Below, piece by piece: positions 13,871-25,527 of a stretch of DNA of 64,000 bases (its first letter is position 1; the number at the start of each line of letters is the position of its first letter). Source of the DNA: Manis javanica (Eukaryota; Chordata; Mammalia; Pholidota; Manidae); NCBI RefSeq assembly GCF_040802235.1, contig NC_133157.1, positions 88,646,001 to 88,710,000 on the forward strand, given 5' to 3'. Position numbers and translations under genes: made by a program. The notes under the pieces are model-generated. The model was not told the origin of the DNA. It was given only the letters and a program-made list of their open reading frames with translations, and did no database searches.

Positions 13871-16382
13871 TCTGTCTTTTGTCTGTTAATATTTTAAGGT
13901 ATAAATTCACTTTCTGATATGGGCAGGAAAATAATAACTCTCTAAAAATTCCTTCTTCTACAGCCAAATCCTGACAAATAGGAGGGCTGGCTAGTTAAAA
14001 ACTAAGAAGAAAGTGTACTTGCTTGTGGCATCTGTCCATCCTGTCCAGAAGCTCCCCAACCCCACCCCATCCCGAAGCCCTCTTCAATGTTTTGCCTTCT
14101 GACTTGACAGCCTAAGCTCCACGTTTCTTCCAGGCACAGCTTGGTTCCAGTCCCTCCAGGTCCAGGTGCCTGTGAATACTGTGAATAACATAATTCAGTA
14201 AAATAACCAAAGCCAAAGTGCTACTGACAATATATTAGCATTCTGTGATGTGGCTGGAACACAGCAGCCAGTGCCTTAATCACAAGAACTGATATCCACT
14301 GATACGTAAAGGAGGACCATGCTCAGTGCTAAGCACTTCCCTAAGTCCACCCTAAGAACTTGATGAGGCAGGTGATGTGACTGTTAACATTTTCCAATCC
14401 AGGCAACTAAGGTAGTAGAAATGGGTCTCTCCCCTATCCCCCACCACTGCCTCAATTATGTTTACATTTAAGTGTTAAAAACAGGATTTAAACACAGTGT
14501 ATCTGCATCTAATATCCAGTCCCTTAAATCTAAGGAATCATTCTGGCATAATGCCAGGCAGGGCAGAAGAGACACAGGGACAAGGTAGCTTTTTTTGTCC
14601 TTCCAGACTGCCTCAGTGGCCCCCTATCCACTAACTACACATTGACTATGTAACAATCATCCTTGGGGTCAAGTAAGAAGCTAGCACCTATGATGCAGGA
14701 GCTTTACATACGTTATTCACTGTTTCCTTACAACCCCAAAAGGTGTGTGCTCCTTATCCCCCATTACTGATGAGAAAATATGAATGTTTTAGAAGTTACA
14801 AAGTTAAAAGTTATACAGTGAGGCATAATGATCATTTCTTTCAATAAACATAATTGTGTAAGAGTAACAGGTAAAAAAAAAACAGAACACATATAACAGG
14901 AGTGATGCTGCCACAAACCTCTATTTGGTCTGATCACTTCATACAGGCTTGTGTTCCGATATTAATAGTATAAAGAAAATAACAAGGACAAATGCTTCCA
15001 GAATATTTTCTGAAGGTAGAAAAATCTGCTTCTAACACCCTGGAGTAAACTTGGTCTTGGACATGCCTGATGGCTGTCGCCAAACACCAGAACACACTGG
15101 AATCACCACAGTGCTCTGAATATCGCTTGCCTTGTGGCCTCTCTCTCCATGAAGAAATAATTATGACCCTGACACAGTGGGGCAAAACAACAGCGTGGAA
15201 AAGTCTCTGGAGAAGTAGTAGAATCTGTTTTGCCTCTTATAAGAAAATAATTTGATTTCTGGATAGTCATTAATCAGAGGGCTGGAAGGATGGCTGTCAC
15301 TTGTTGCTTTTCCCAGAAGCCTCTGGAAGACCACGAGCATGGCTTAGTGGTCCTTGCTCTTGGGAAGGTGTTAAGCTATCAGTGCCTCCTTGCCTGACTG
15401 TGATGAAGATCCTTAATAAGAATGAGTAGGAGTCATGGGAAGCGAGTGAACTTGAACAGGAAGGTAGGAGATGATGATGAAATATCTTGTGCTGATTTTC
15501 ATAGGATTCTGCAGTTTGCTAGCTTTTTGACAGTTGGCAAATCGGTTTGGGAGCCAGTATCATCCTGAGTGTCACTATCGTCCTCTGCACTTGCTCTGAG
15601 GATGACAGGAGGCATGGGCTGTTGGTTCCAGAGGAAAAACGTTACCTGTCCTCTTACTGCAGTGACTGCTGAGGGCCTGCAAATTAAACTGACAAAAGAC
15701 AGATGAACAAGTTGGAAAAAAGCTAATTTGTATGCATGTGTGCACAGGAGCTCACAAAAGAAGGGTCTGTGGGAAGAACCATAGGTCTATTCAGGAGAGA
15801 CAAATGGGTTTTAAGGAGAACAAACAGAAGATAAGAAAGTTTGTGATAATGTTGGTCTAAGCAGATTCAAGTGGTCTTTCCTTTGTTCTGGCCATGAACC
15901 TCCCCAGACAGGGGACTTATGGATGGTGTTCTTGGTCTCTCTTCTGGGAGTAGACCTGCTCTGAGGAGGGGATTCATAAGAGGGGAGCCTCATTTCTCAG
16001 CAGTTGCTGCTTTTATTCAGGTAGGGAAGCTCTGAGAAGTCTTCTACTTCTGCTGAATCTCAAATATATATCTTCATCTTAAAATAATCTTTATGTCAAC
16101 TCTAAAGGACAATGGGAACCAGATAATGTCTGGATGAATGGAAAAATTGCCTCTCTGACAAGGTGAATAGGGTTGGAAAGAAGGACCCAGAAGGCCCGCA
16201 AGGCTGCAAAACCCTGTGGGACAGGATAGTTGGGGAGGAACTGTGCTCCAGCCTGCTCCTCCTGTCCCCTCCCCCGCCCTCAGGAGCCCTTTGTGACCAG
16301 GCCACCCTCTGTGATGCGGGCCTGCTGTGCTGTGCCCAAGCTCAGAGATCAGTTGCCTGAGGGTAGCAGTGCGATTCAGACT
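13871..16382. other. Gene-free stretch with MIR fragments
   Basis: No gene supported. Two antisense MIR-like pieces lie at about 14290-14420 ('cagtgctaagcacttcc') and 14660-14830 ('gagctttacatacgttattcactgtttcctta'). The segment 15660-16060 looks like an old LTR or MER repeat ('ctaatttgtatgcatgtgtgcacaggag') that I cannot name. Confidence 0.5.
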
Positions 16383-16568
16383 GTGGAGAATCCTCTCCTG
16401 TCTCTGCAAAGCGTTCTGGCTACCTGGCTAAGCTCCAGCTCCACCTCCTGGGTGACTGACACCATCATTGGCATCCAGTGTGGACTGGGGCTTTTCCTCC
16501 TGTTACTCCCCTTCTTCCCAAGTGATCCATCCTCACCACCACCTAGAAAACACAGAAACATCAGGAAG
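16383..16568 (+). pseudogene. SPATA31 relic exon 1 (start codon lost)
   Basis: 62 codons matching the SPATA31 N-terminus: family MEN start, then S-S-S-T-S-W-V-T-D-T, a hydrophobic membrane segment (GLGLFLLLLPFF) and basic PPPRKHRNIRK, ending in a good donor AAG|GTAAGG. The first codon is GTG, where the family has ATG. The frame is open upstream to an unrelated ATG at 16230, but nothing suggests that region is SPATA31. Confidence 0.85.
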
Positions 16569-17325
16569 GTAAGGAACCCTTGGCCCAGACCCGACAGAAT
16601 GTGAGTCTCTCTTTTCTATGATTACTGCTGCTTTTTGGAGTCAGCTGTAGAGGCTCCTGTGATGGGAAAGAAGAGAACATCTTTTCTCAGGAAAGAATCC
16701 AAGATCCTCCTTCTAGGTATAAGCCAGGCTGGGCATGAGTTCCGGTGGGAGGATCTCTCTCAAGATCCCAGACAGGAGCCAGGTGGGCTAAAGGGCTCCA
16801 GGCCAATGTCCCAAACCCAGGGGCCAGCAGCTGCGGCTGAGATCCTAAGAATTTGATGCCTGCGGTAGGACAGGCCCCTGAGCACTGATCCGCCGACTGC
16901 CTTCCTGGGGCAGGGGTCTGGGGCGAGGCTTCGTCCAGGCTGACCTGAGGGCAGTGCTGAGCCCGCAGCAGCGCCTCTGAGCAGGGGCTGCAGTGGGGCC
17001 CAGGCCTCGGGAGGCAGAGTGTGGCCTGACGGAGCTCAGAGGGGCCTGTGGGTCTGAGCATGTGTGTGTTTCTTGAGCAGAGAAATACACTGACGCAAGA
17101 AAGTCAGGGCGGGTCTCACATAGACAACCCTCCTTTACATTCTTCAAGGAAGGAAAACTGAAACTATTTTTAACTACTTTAAAAAAGTACAAGAAAGTAA
17201 ACCTCAAGGCCCATTAGTTAAACGTAGACAGTAATGTTCACGGACGTCGAGATCTGCACCTGATCTAGTGAGTCTAGTGAGACTTGGCCCCACCCCACCA
17301 TGTTTTTGGTTTTTTGGTCCCTCAG

Positions 17326-17386
17326 CATCACCTGGAGCCAAGGGAGGAGACCAGGAGAAGGAAGAAGAGAGGTGCAGCTCTGAGAG
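17326..17386 (+). pseudogene. SPATA31 relic exon 2
   Basis: A 61-base exon between a pyrimidine-rich acceptor (TCCCTCAG|CAT) and donor (GAGAG|GTGAGC). It continues exon 1 in phase and encodes HHLEPREETRRRKKRGA, matching the family's basic stretch after the membrane segment. It is still intact. Confidence 0.8.
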
Positions 17387-17643
17387 GTGAGCACCTGCCC
17401 ACCGGCCCTGCCGCCCTGAGGCAGCCTCCTTCTCTCCCGCCCAAGGGCCCAGCTCCATGACACCCTTGAGGATGCCAGCGGCAGGGCCTGTCCCTCAGGA
17501 GTGGGAGCCCGTGGGGAGGCTGCTGGGCAGGAGATCTGATCCTGGATGCTCCCCAGAGTCTGTGCTGGAGCAAAGCTTCAAGGGGCTGGAAGTGGGTGTC
17601 ACCCAGCACAGACGCTCAGGCAAGACCTGGGCACGGCCCGAGG

Positions 17644-18648
17644 GGCTTCATGAGGCGCGTCCTGGAAGATCTCTCCAGTGGCTCAGAAAGCCCCCTAGTG
17701 AGGTTGCAAGGGGTGAGCTCAGAGGAATCAAAAAGTGACTTGAGGCTCCCGAGGAGTGACTCAGGAAGTGATTTACTAGGGGAATTAGAGTGTAGAAAAC
17801 ATCCTGAAAAGCCACGTAAGGACGTTGGGGAAGACCGGTGAAGGTCTGAGCTCTGTATGCATGCACCCTGGCTTGCTGTCAGGTGTGCTTTTCCCATGTT
17901 GGACAGTCACTCAGAAACTGGAAATTGCGGACTCTTAAAGGGCTGGAAACCCCATGTAAACACCTGCCACGGGACTCCCTTCCTTGAGCTGGACACTGGA
18001 GAGATGCTAGAAGCACATACCACAAGATTCCAGGTGAAGCACAGGTGGCATGTACTCCTTATGGTCCTTAAGGCCATAACTGTCTTTAAACTGAAAAAGG
18101 CTCAACCCTTGCCCATTCTGCAGTCGACCTTAACCCGTCCCCCTAGGCACCTGTGTGTCTGGCATCCTCCTGATAGTTGTTTACTGACTGTGGGAATACC
18201 TCTTCAGGCCTTTCCAGGAGAGATGGTGGAAACAGAGGAGTCAGCTTCCGCCATGGCGAGGCCTCCCCTCGCCCCCTCACATGTGTGTGTGGAAAAGGTC
18301 TGGGGAGGTAGCCCATTGGATGAAGACCACAGGCGCCCCAAATCCTGTCTCATTGGAGAGGAGGGCAGGCCGCCTTTTCAGTGCCCCACACCCAAAGTTA
18401 TGGGCAGAACCTGGCAGAATGGGACTACAGAGCAGGCCCGGAGGGGCGGCCTGGAGCTGAGTCCCTGTTCAGCAATGGCCAGGGATTCTCTGAGAAAAGA
18501 CAGTGGGGGTTGGGCCTCACAAGACCCCTGCAGTAAGGTAACAACGCTGGAGGTGAGCTCAAGATCCCAGTCTTTGAGGGCCAAAGAGGCTCGGGAGGCC
18601 AAGGAGTTCCCAGCTCTTCAGCCACCCACAGTCTTAGAGTCATCTTGA
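17644..18648 (+). pseudogene. SPATA31 relic, middle of the large last exon
   Basis: From 17644 the frame encodes FMRRVLEDLSS and a SSEESKSDLRLPRSDSGSDLL block, then meets an in-frame TGA at 17839-17841. The same frame resumes and stays open for 263 codons from 17857 to 18648. Recognisable landmarks are PWLAV, the RFQVKHRW block, VLKAITVFKLKK and a DEDHRRPKSCLIGEEGRPP segment. Order and spacing follow human SPATA31A. The long residual frame is a remnant, not evidence of function. Confidence 0.8.
18315..18371 (+). repeat. 57-bp direct repeat, copy 1
   Basis: Matches 19060-19116 with about 4 mismatches in 57. Both copies lie in the SPATA31 relic and encode a DEDHR.PKSCLIG.EGRP peptide in different reading frames. 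Confidence 0.9.
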
Positions 18649-19727
18649 AAATAAAATGTCAGAACTTAAATGTGCATACAGGGATTTTAGAAGCTCCAGA
18701 GATCAGTGAAAGTTCCCCACTCCGTAGAAAGTCTGTTTTCCTGTACCCAGGAGAACCGTATCCTAACACAGAGGCTGTTAGTGAGGTTAAGACCAAAGTC
18801 AGGGTACAGTCGAGGAATCATCCTCAAGATTGCCCCCAACACATGCCTCTCATAAAAGACAACTTGACTTCTCAGGTGCCCCCATGCCGTCCCTAGAGAG
18901 GGCCTACGGGAGAGCACAAAGAGGGGTCTGGAGCACTGGGCCCATGTCAGGCTGTGAATATGAGCCAGCCTGCCCGGGTTCGGGGAACAGTAGACTTTGC
19001 TGGGAACAAATGCCTCCAGTGCCCACCAGAGGAGAAACAGAGGCCTTCAGAAAGCCTCTATTGGATGAGGACCACAGGCACCCCAAATCCTGTCTGATTG
19101 GACAGGAGGGCAGGCCTTTGGAAGAAGGTTGAGGCTCTTTTTTCAGAGACTGTTCCCCATAAAAAAGCCAAACATTAGGATACTCTGCCAAAATCTAAAC
19201 TCTCATCAGCCACTGCCTGGAGCCAGGGATCATTCACAAGCAGATCAATTATGCAGAATGCGAATTCTGAGGCTCAGGTGCTAATGAGAGCTGTCAGACA
19301 GATTCTAGAGGAGAAAGTGGCAGTTTTCCAAGGACTTCACACCACAAAGTTAAATAAACATCAACAGGAATCCCAAGTCCCAGTATCTGGGTGTTACCAC
19401 TCCCACAGGCAGCCTGGCTACCCAGAGCCAGGGAAAATGAGTCGTGCACCCTGTGGTCACCAAGCCACCCAGCAGGGCCAGACTTGTTCTGTCAAGGAAA
19501 GGCAAGTCAGACACCAAGAGTCCTTGGAAAGTGTCAGATCCAACAATGAGCAGCTGGACCTGCAGAGCTCCGCGACCTTGTCCCACAAGAAGACTGTGTG
19601 TCTCCTCCAGTCAGTCGCTGCCAGGCTGGACCAGCCATGTCATGCGTCCCAGGCCAACAGCCACACTGCCCGCGGCACTGTCTTCTTTGGAGAGGTGTCT
19701 AGTCTGGACAACTGCAAAGTGCTCTAA
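18645..19727 (+). pseudogene. SPATA31 relic, C-terminal part of the last exon
   Basis: Coding similarity shifts frame near 18645 (LEAPEISESSPLRR...VSEVKTK), changes again around 18960-19130, and returns to the first of these frames at 19251. There 158 open codons include SEAQVLMRAVRQILEEK, HTTKLNKHQQE and SVRSNNEQLDL and end at the family's usual C-terminal region. The segment 19060-19116 is a near-duplicate of 18315-18371. Confidence 0.75.
19060..19116 (+). repeat. 57-bp direct repeat, copy 2
   Basis: Second copy of the repeat at 18315-18371, 745 bp downstream. Confidence 0.9.
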
Positions 19728-19804
19728 CCTTTCCTCGTTCATGTCTCCAAGAAAAAATTCAAACCTTTTTCTCATTAGCACATTCAACATATTTAATGCT
19801 TCCC

Positions 19805-19810
19805 AATAAA
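19805..19810 (+). promoter_or_regulatory. Poly(A) signal of the SPATA31 relic
   Basis: AATAAA (CCCAATAAACATG) about 80 bases after the end of the residual C-terminal frame, where a SPATA31 3' end is expected. Confidence 0.55.
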
Positions 19811-19819
19811 CATGTTTTT

Positions 19820-22285
19820 TTTCCCTCATAAAAAGGTAGTATTGGCTTCTGTGTGTCCTGTGCTCATGATTCCCTTTGGCTTCCAGAAGGGAGGGCAGGG
19901 AGGGAGGGATGTGGGGCACTGCAGGACCGCCCCTTACCCAGGTCTCTTCCTTGCACCTGTTTTCATAGTACTGTCATTACACAAACAACAAAAAACTGAA
20001 AATGAGGAAACTAACCTATGGAGGTCTCACCCCGCTCCAGGGTCTATTTCACCACATTTCTTCTGCTTCCATGCCACTTTGAACTCCAGGCAGCTGTGGA
20101 GGGCAGGTGTGCAGAGGCATTACAAAACTGGGCATTCCTCTCAGGCTCCGGGAAGCATTAGAGGCAAGACAGTGGAAGTCTGGGAGGGGGTGCTGGGTCC
20201 TGAGTTCAGAAGCAGGAGAAATCTTGCACCTGGATCTCTTGGTGGGGAACAGATGACACCTGCCCTCTGGAGCCCCTTCTCTCTCTGAAGGAGGTTGGAT
20301 TAGGAGGGGCCCTGTGAACCCGACCTGGTATCACCTCAGTGAAATGGAGGTGCACCCACCCCCACCTCTGTCTTTCCCACACTGTGGAGCAGCATCAGCC
20401 AGGTTGGCACCGTCAGCTGGTGCATGGTGGGGGGTGGAGCATCAGGAAGGCTGCAGGGCCATGGTCACCCCTGTCCCAAGTGAACGAATGGCTGTGCTCA
20501 GGGGTCACCTAGCTTCCCCTGTGTTAGTCCTAGAGAAGGAGTTCTGGAATGAATTAAAGAGGGGCTGGAGTGTGTGGGGGGTAAAATTGCAGCATTTCCA
20601 GAATCCCCCACCTGGCCTTGGTCTCTTTACATACACCGTTGCAGCTTCCCCCAGGCTCTGGGGCAAGGCGTGGAGAGAGGCTGTTCTCTCCTCCTGTTGC
20701 ATAATTGGTCTGGCACCTGTCAGTTGCCAGGGATCTGTCTGCAGAGCTTCTCCTGAAAGGGGAGGGTAGAGAGGTGAGTGCACAGTGACCACCGGGAAGA
20801 AGAGAGCGAGAGCGGCAGCCCGAGGGGACAAACGGAGCCGGGCCTCACTGTGAGCAATGAGCGGGTTTCTCCCATTGATGCTGGAAGTCTAGCCTTCCCA
20901 TCACACTGGGTCATTCGTCCCGGGCCAGGAACACTGCTTCCCCTCGGAGCTACAGCATGTAGTGATTATCTGACAGCTGTACACTGTGAATCTCTGGGAG
21001 AGAAGATTTGAAAAGGTTGCATGCAAGGAAAGAGGTGTCGATGAATGTGCAGAGAACACGGAGCCCCGTGGGGTCCCACCGCCATCTGCTGACCTAGAGG
21101 GAAGGAAAAGTTAAGACCTCAGTGGCTCAACCTGGCCCCACCCTGGGGTCTCCACCCTGCTCCAGCTCCTTGATCACAGGCCTAGCAAAGCCACCATTAG
21201 GTTGCAGGCAGAGGGCCAGACTTCTAGGAGGAAAGCAAATCAGAGCTAGTTAATCCTTTCACAATGTATTCTAAGCTTACCCATCAATTCTTGAATTCTC
21301 TTCATTCCAGAAAGGATGAGTTACACATAGGTGGGGGTCCCAGGACTGAGGAACTCTGGAGGGGATCTTTGTCTGTGACCTTCACTAAATGCACGGCACA
21401 GGGGCTATTCCCAAGGGAAAAGTGGGAACTTACAAACCTGGGAGACCAGCCTATAGTTACAGTTACCTAGGCGGCTTGCCTGGCTCCCAGTCTTTGCTGA
21501 TTCCAGCAGGACAGCCATCAGATGGAATTTGTCACCTGGTAGGGTGGGGGCAGGGGGCAGAAGTGACCTGACCAAAATGGGTTGTGTTGGGGGTGCAGGC
21601 CAAGAGGGGCCCACTGCTCCCTGCCTCCAGCGCAGCTTCCCTCTCCTCTGGCCTCACCGTGTGGGAAAGCAGCAGGATGTGGAGCAGTTGCTCTACACAG
21701 ATCCTGTGCTTTGTGCCACTCATGGGGTGCCCAGTGGGCCAGGCTGCTCCCAGGTGTTCCCAGGGTTGAGACCTGCTCCAGGGATGTCTGGTCCAGATGA
21801 CAGCAAGAATGGGCCCCATCCCACAGGCCTGTCAGGACCCCAACATATGGTTCTGGGAGCAGGTGGGGAGAGGCCGAGGGGGCACAGGCTGCTCCAGCCT
21901 TGGTGTCTCCCAGGATCCAGGAACTGACTACAGGCCCCGATTTCTGAGCAGCCTCCAGAGGACCCCAGCAGGAGACTGGATCTGGGGTTCAGGGGTGGGG
22001 GCAGTTTGAGACCCAGGGCAGAGCGCCCCTGGTTGGGGGCTCAGCAGAGGGTCACAGAGCAGGGACCCTGAATATAGGGGCTGCGGGTCCCTCTCAGTGG
22101 CACCCCCAGGCAAATTCCGGGATGTGAGGGTGCCGCACATGCACCCAGGAGGGAAACGTGCCACAGATGGTGATGGTGACAGAGCAGCAACAGGAAGGGG
22201 AAGTCCCTCTGCCCTCTCTGCTCAGGCTTACACACCATGCAGGTTGGCCAGCAGTGGAGAGGCGGGATGCACCCAGGGACCGCGC
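19820..22285. other. GC-rich gene-free stretch
   Basis: Raised GC gives many long overlapping open frames on both strands (for example 19812-20288, 20314-20769 and 21529-21927). None shows a known domain, consistent exon structure or family similarity. Nothing I can name. Confidence 0.5.
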
Positions 22286-22620
22286 AGACCACTCAGAGAC
22301 AGAGACCTCTCACACAGACACCTTCCACAGAGGCCACGTGTTTCCCAGAGACCTTAAACCTCACACAGGGCCCTCATGGTGCATCACAGACTCTTAGACA
22401 GAAACCTCACGCAGATTTTCCACAGAGATTTCCCAGAGAGATCTGTCAGTAAACCTCTCAAAGCCTTCTCAGAAGGCCTTCACTTAGCCCTCATCCAGAG
22501 ATCTTCTCCAGAGACCTCACGTGGCTTCACAGAAACCTCATCTAGGAGTGGAGCATGGAGACCTCGCACTATCCCACAGAAACTCAGCACACTATCCTCA
22601 CAGAGACTTGTGTCCATTCT
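22286..22620 (+). repeat. Degenerate tandem-like tract of CAGAGACCTCAC type
   Basis: Variants of (C)ACAGAGAC/TCTCAC, such as cagagacctctcacac, cccagagacctt, cacagagatttcc and ccagagacctcacg, recur roughly every 15-35 bases over about 330 bp. The period is irregular, so this is a decayed minisatellite or low-complexity tract, not a clean array. Confidence 0.6.
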
Positions 22621-22839
22621 TTGGGACCCACTGCCAAGACCTGCTTCAGAAATAGGAACCTCCCCAGCAAACTTCAGATCCCTGACATGCTTTGACATCA
22701 GCATGACCCTCAGCATGGCTCTGTGCTTGGGAGAAATGATTGGGAATTTCTGTTCTTCCGTAATGTCATTGTATCTGAACAAAACTGCAGATTCCACATG
22801 TAGATTTGCAAAATGAATTGTTTCACAGGTCTTCATTCA

Positions 22840-25185
22840 CTTGCACAACTTTTAAACACAACTAAAACACTCAGTCTCCAATGAGAAAAAATATCTTACT
22901 TGTCCAGTTTTAGTTATCCTGTCAAATGGTAACACTGTCACATTTTTCATTTTGTTGGGGACAAGGCCTGAAACACATTTATTATATTAGTTATTAATAT
23001 AAAATTGTTTACTTGGGAAGCTTAAAAAAGATGCACAGCAAATGGACTCTAAGAATGAAATGAACCAGGAAAGAAGCATCTGGACTCACACTGGCCTCCT
23101 GGAGGCTACGTGACTATCACATTGTTCAGCTCAGAACACCTGGCATCAGACTTGTGGGGTTTATTTTGTAACCGGTGAACAATTGTGAGGATTTTTCATA
23201 AATAAGACAAATTCCTGGTAATATTCCTATTGTATCATCTGGCAAAATTATACTTGCTTTTATTCCTTAAAATGTAGTCATGAGTGCAAATGACACTACT
23301 ATCCATGTTTCCAGGATATGACACAGTCCTAATGCTCAACTAATATACTTAAACTGGCAGGTGGGTAAGAAGGGTTCATTTTCTAATCACTCTATGAAAT
23401 GCATGTTTTCTAACAAAAGCAGTCATCCCTTTTATATTATTACAGGGCTAATAAGGACACACTGCTTTGAAATAGTTTTGAAATATTACAAAACCTATCA
23501 GTTAATATATGCTTGAGATATTCATATGGCCTAAGAAAATTACTGAGGATAGGATATCATATCATCTGAATTGAAGACAGCATACAGTTAATCAATACAT
23601 CAATACATGTATGATAATAATGAAAGGCCCCACTTATATGTCCAGCACTTTTCAAAGGGCACACTTTGATGAAACTACATATTTCTCATTGCTCAGCAGC
23701 AGCCTGCTATCCTTGCCATAGTAAAATATCCACTAATGGCAGCTGTCAAACCTGAGTTACATGTAGGTCTCTCAGGTTAACCCACTGGTATGACAGCATC
23801 ACAGTCCTTTCTCTCTGAACAGGGCTAACATGAGAACTCTTTTGGCCTATTCAACAATAAATTCAATTTTTCTATTTCCCCATCACTTAAAAAAATTATA
23901 ACTATTCATTTTTCTACTTTGTTTTATGATTCAATGACATCATAAGTGAATAAAAGTATGGTCATGGATTGTCATCTAATATTCTATCAGATCTTTTCTT
24001 TACAGTGCTACTAATGCAGGTAGACTGATTAGAACAAAAAGGAAACAGGAAAAAGTTCGTGCAGCAATATCCTTTGCAAGGTGACTATTTTAACAGGGTT
24101 AAAACAAATGATTCTTCTTTAGTCCTTTGAGTTAAAGTCACTCAAGGTGGCCAGAAAGTCTGGAAACATGAAAAATGTCCATAATTAATTTACTGCTATA
24201 CTACATTGAATGTGCTGTTCCTCACTAGCAAGTCATAGTTCAGTAAGCTGTGCAAAACTATACTGGACAACGTGCATTAAAGCAGTATTCCCATCAGTTG
24301 TAGCACATTCATCTGTCATGCATTGCCTCACATGATTTGTGCATTTAATTTTCATGGAATAAGCTTGCACCTTTAGAGGGATCAATCTATTAAAAAGATG
24401 CTACTAATATTTCCAGACTCTCTGGGCATCTGTATTTTATTTTTAGTAAGATTCACTAATGCAAATCTTATAAGCATTTTTACCATTTATATATACTCAG
24501 ACAAAATGCATATCAAAAGCTAGATCCCTCCTGTCTTATAAAATGTTTACATCAAAACATTTTGCTGAGAATGAAATGATTTTTAATCTATAGATAAAAG
24601 ACTCTAATGATAGTTAGGATATATTACAAATTTGGATTTAAAGTAGATTTTACTTAAAACAGGTCTCACACTGATTTTAACAAACTGGGTGCTCTGGAAC
24701 ACAGTCCGGAGGGGATCATCCAGTCACTTTCTAGCATGGAAAGTGTCCAACACTCTATTTGGGAACAAAATATATATCTGGAAGAATTTTCACAGAAGAG
24801 CAGTGCTGGGAGGAAAATGATGCCTCTGGGCAATAATATTCTTCCTTCATGACTTTGTTGTGGGCCCCCCAGGCCCTGTGGCTGCTGCCATCCCGTCCCC
24901 AGGTCCCCAGGCTGTGGCCTTCATTGTCAGGCTCAGGGCACCCAGGAAGCTGCTTGTCTGAAGGAGGTGCTTCCATTCCCTCCTGTCCCCTGGGTGCCCA
25001 GGTGTACACACGGCACCATCTCCAGCTGACAGGTGTTTATGAACTAGCTGTGCTTCATAGAGCACAATGCGCACACGAGGGTAACGCTAACCCCTGCCTT
25101 CTATAAACTCAAGGGAGAAGCAATTAGTATTAAAATCACCTACTTGAAAAACAAAGCTCATGGGTTTTTCCCCCTCAGAGTAGTT
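22840..25185. other. AT-rich stretch without recognised genes or repeats
   Basis: No open frames of note until a small GC-richer island at 24.75-25.1 kb and no named repeat. The section 24120-24600 looks like unique sequence with normal complexity. Nothing further can be said without alignment. Confidence 0.45.
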
Positions 25186-25189
25186 TCAC

Positions 25190-25527
25190 CAGTCTGCTAG
25201 GGCTGCTGTAACTAAATCCCACAGACTGAGTGGCTTAAAGAGCAGAAATATACAGGCTCACATTGTTGGAGCCTGGAAGTCAAAGGCCAAGGTGTTAGCA
25301 GGCCTAGTTTCTCTGCGGCCTCTCTCCAGGGCTTGCTCCTCAGTCTGTCTCATCTCCTCCTATAAGGATTCCAGTCATCTTGGATTAGGGCCCAGCCACA
25401 CTGACTTCACTTTACCTTAATTACCTCTTCCAAAACCCTCTTTTCAAATCCACTCACATTCTGAATTACTGGGAATTAGGGATTCAACAGAAGAAATTTG
25501 GGGTAGGGACAAAATTGAGCCATAACT
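25190..25527 (-). mobile_element. MLT1-type (ERVL-MaLR) LTR, antisense
   Basis: The plus strand reads as the reverse complement of MLT1: 'tctgctagggctgctgtaac', 'cccacagactgagtggctta', 'tcttggattagggccca', 'ttaattacctcttcc' and 'acaaaattgagccata'. Confidence 0.85.

Larger units (their letters stand above)
16383..19810 (+). pseudogene. SPATA31 (FAM75-like) gene relic
   Basis: This is a decayed member of the SPATA31 family, mammalian testis-expressed proteins with a short N-terminal membrane exon and one huge last exon. Exon 1 and exon 2 keep consensus splice sites. Recognisable pieces of the last exon follow, including a SEES...RSDSGSDLL motif, FKLKK, SEAQ.LM.AV.QIL and SVRSNNEQL, in the order found in human SPATA31A. 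The family's ATG is GTG here. Exon 3 is at best vestigial, and several hundred residues of the last exon (the Pro/Ser-rich part in human) are missing between exon 2 and 17.64 kb. An in-frame TGA at 17839 and frameshifts near 18645 and before 19251 break the rest. It lies about 8 kb upstream of AUH on the same strand. Which SPATA31 paralogue it descends from is not clear. Confidence 0.85.

Noticed and set aside
16230-16382. ATG at 16230 as an alternative start for the SPATA31 exon 1 frame
   Set aside because: The 51 upstream codons have no SPATA31 similarity, and the family start position corresponds to the GTG at 16383.
19812-22816. Several long GC-rich frames on both strands (19812-20288, 20314-20769, 21529-21927, 22376-22816)
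   Set aside because: Mutually overlapping in different frames, with no domain or splice evidence.
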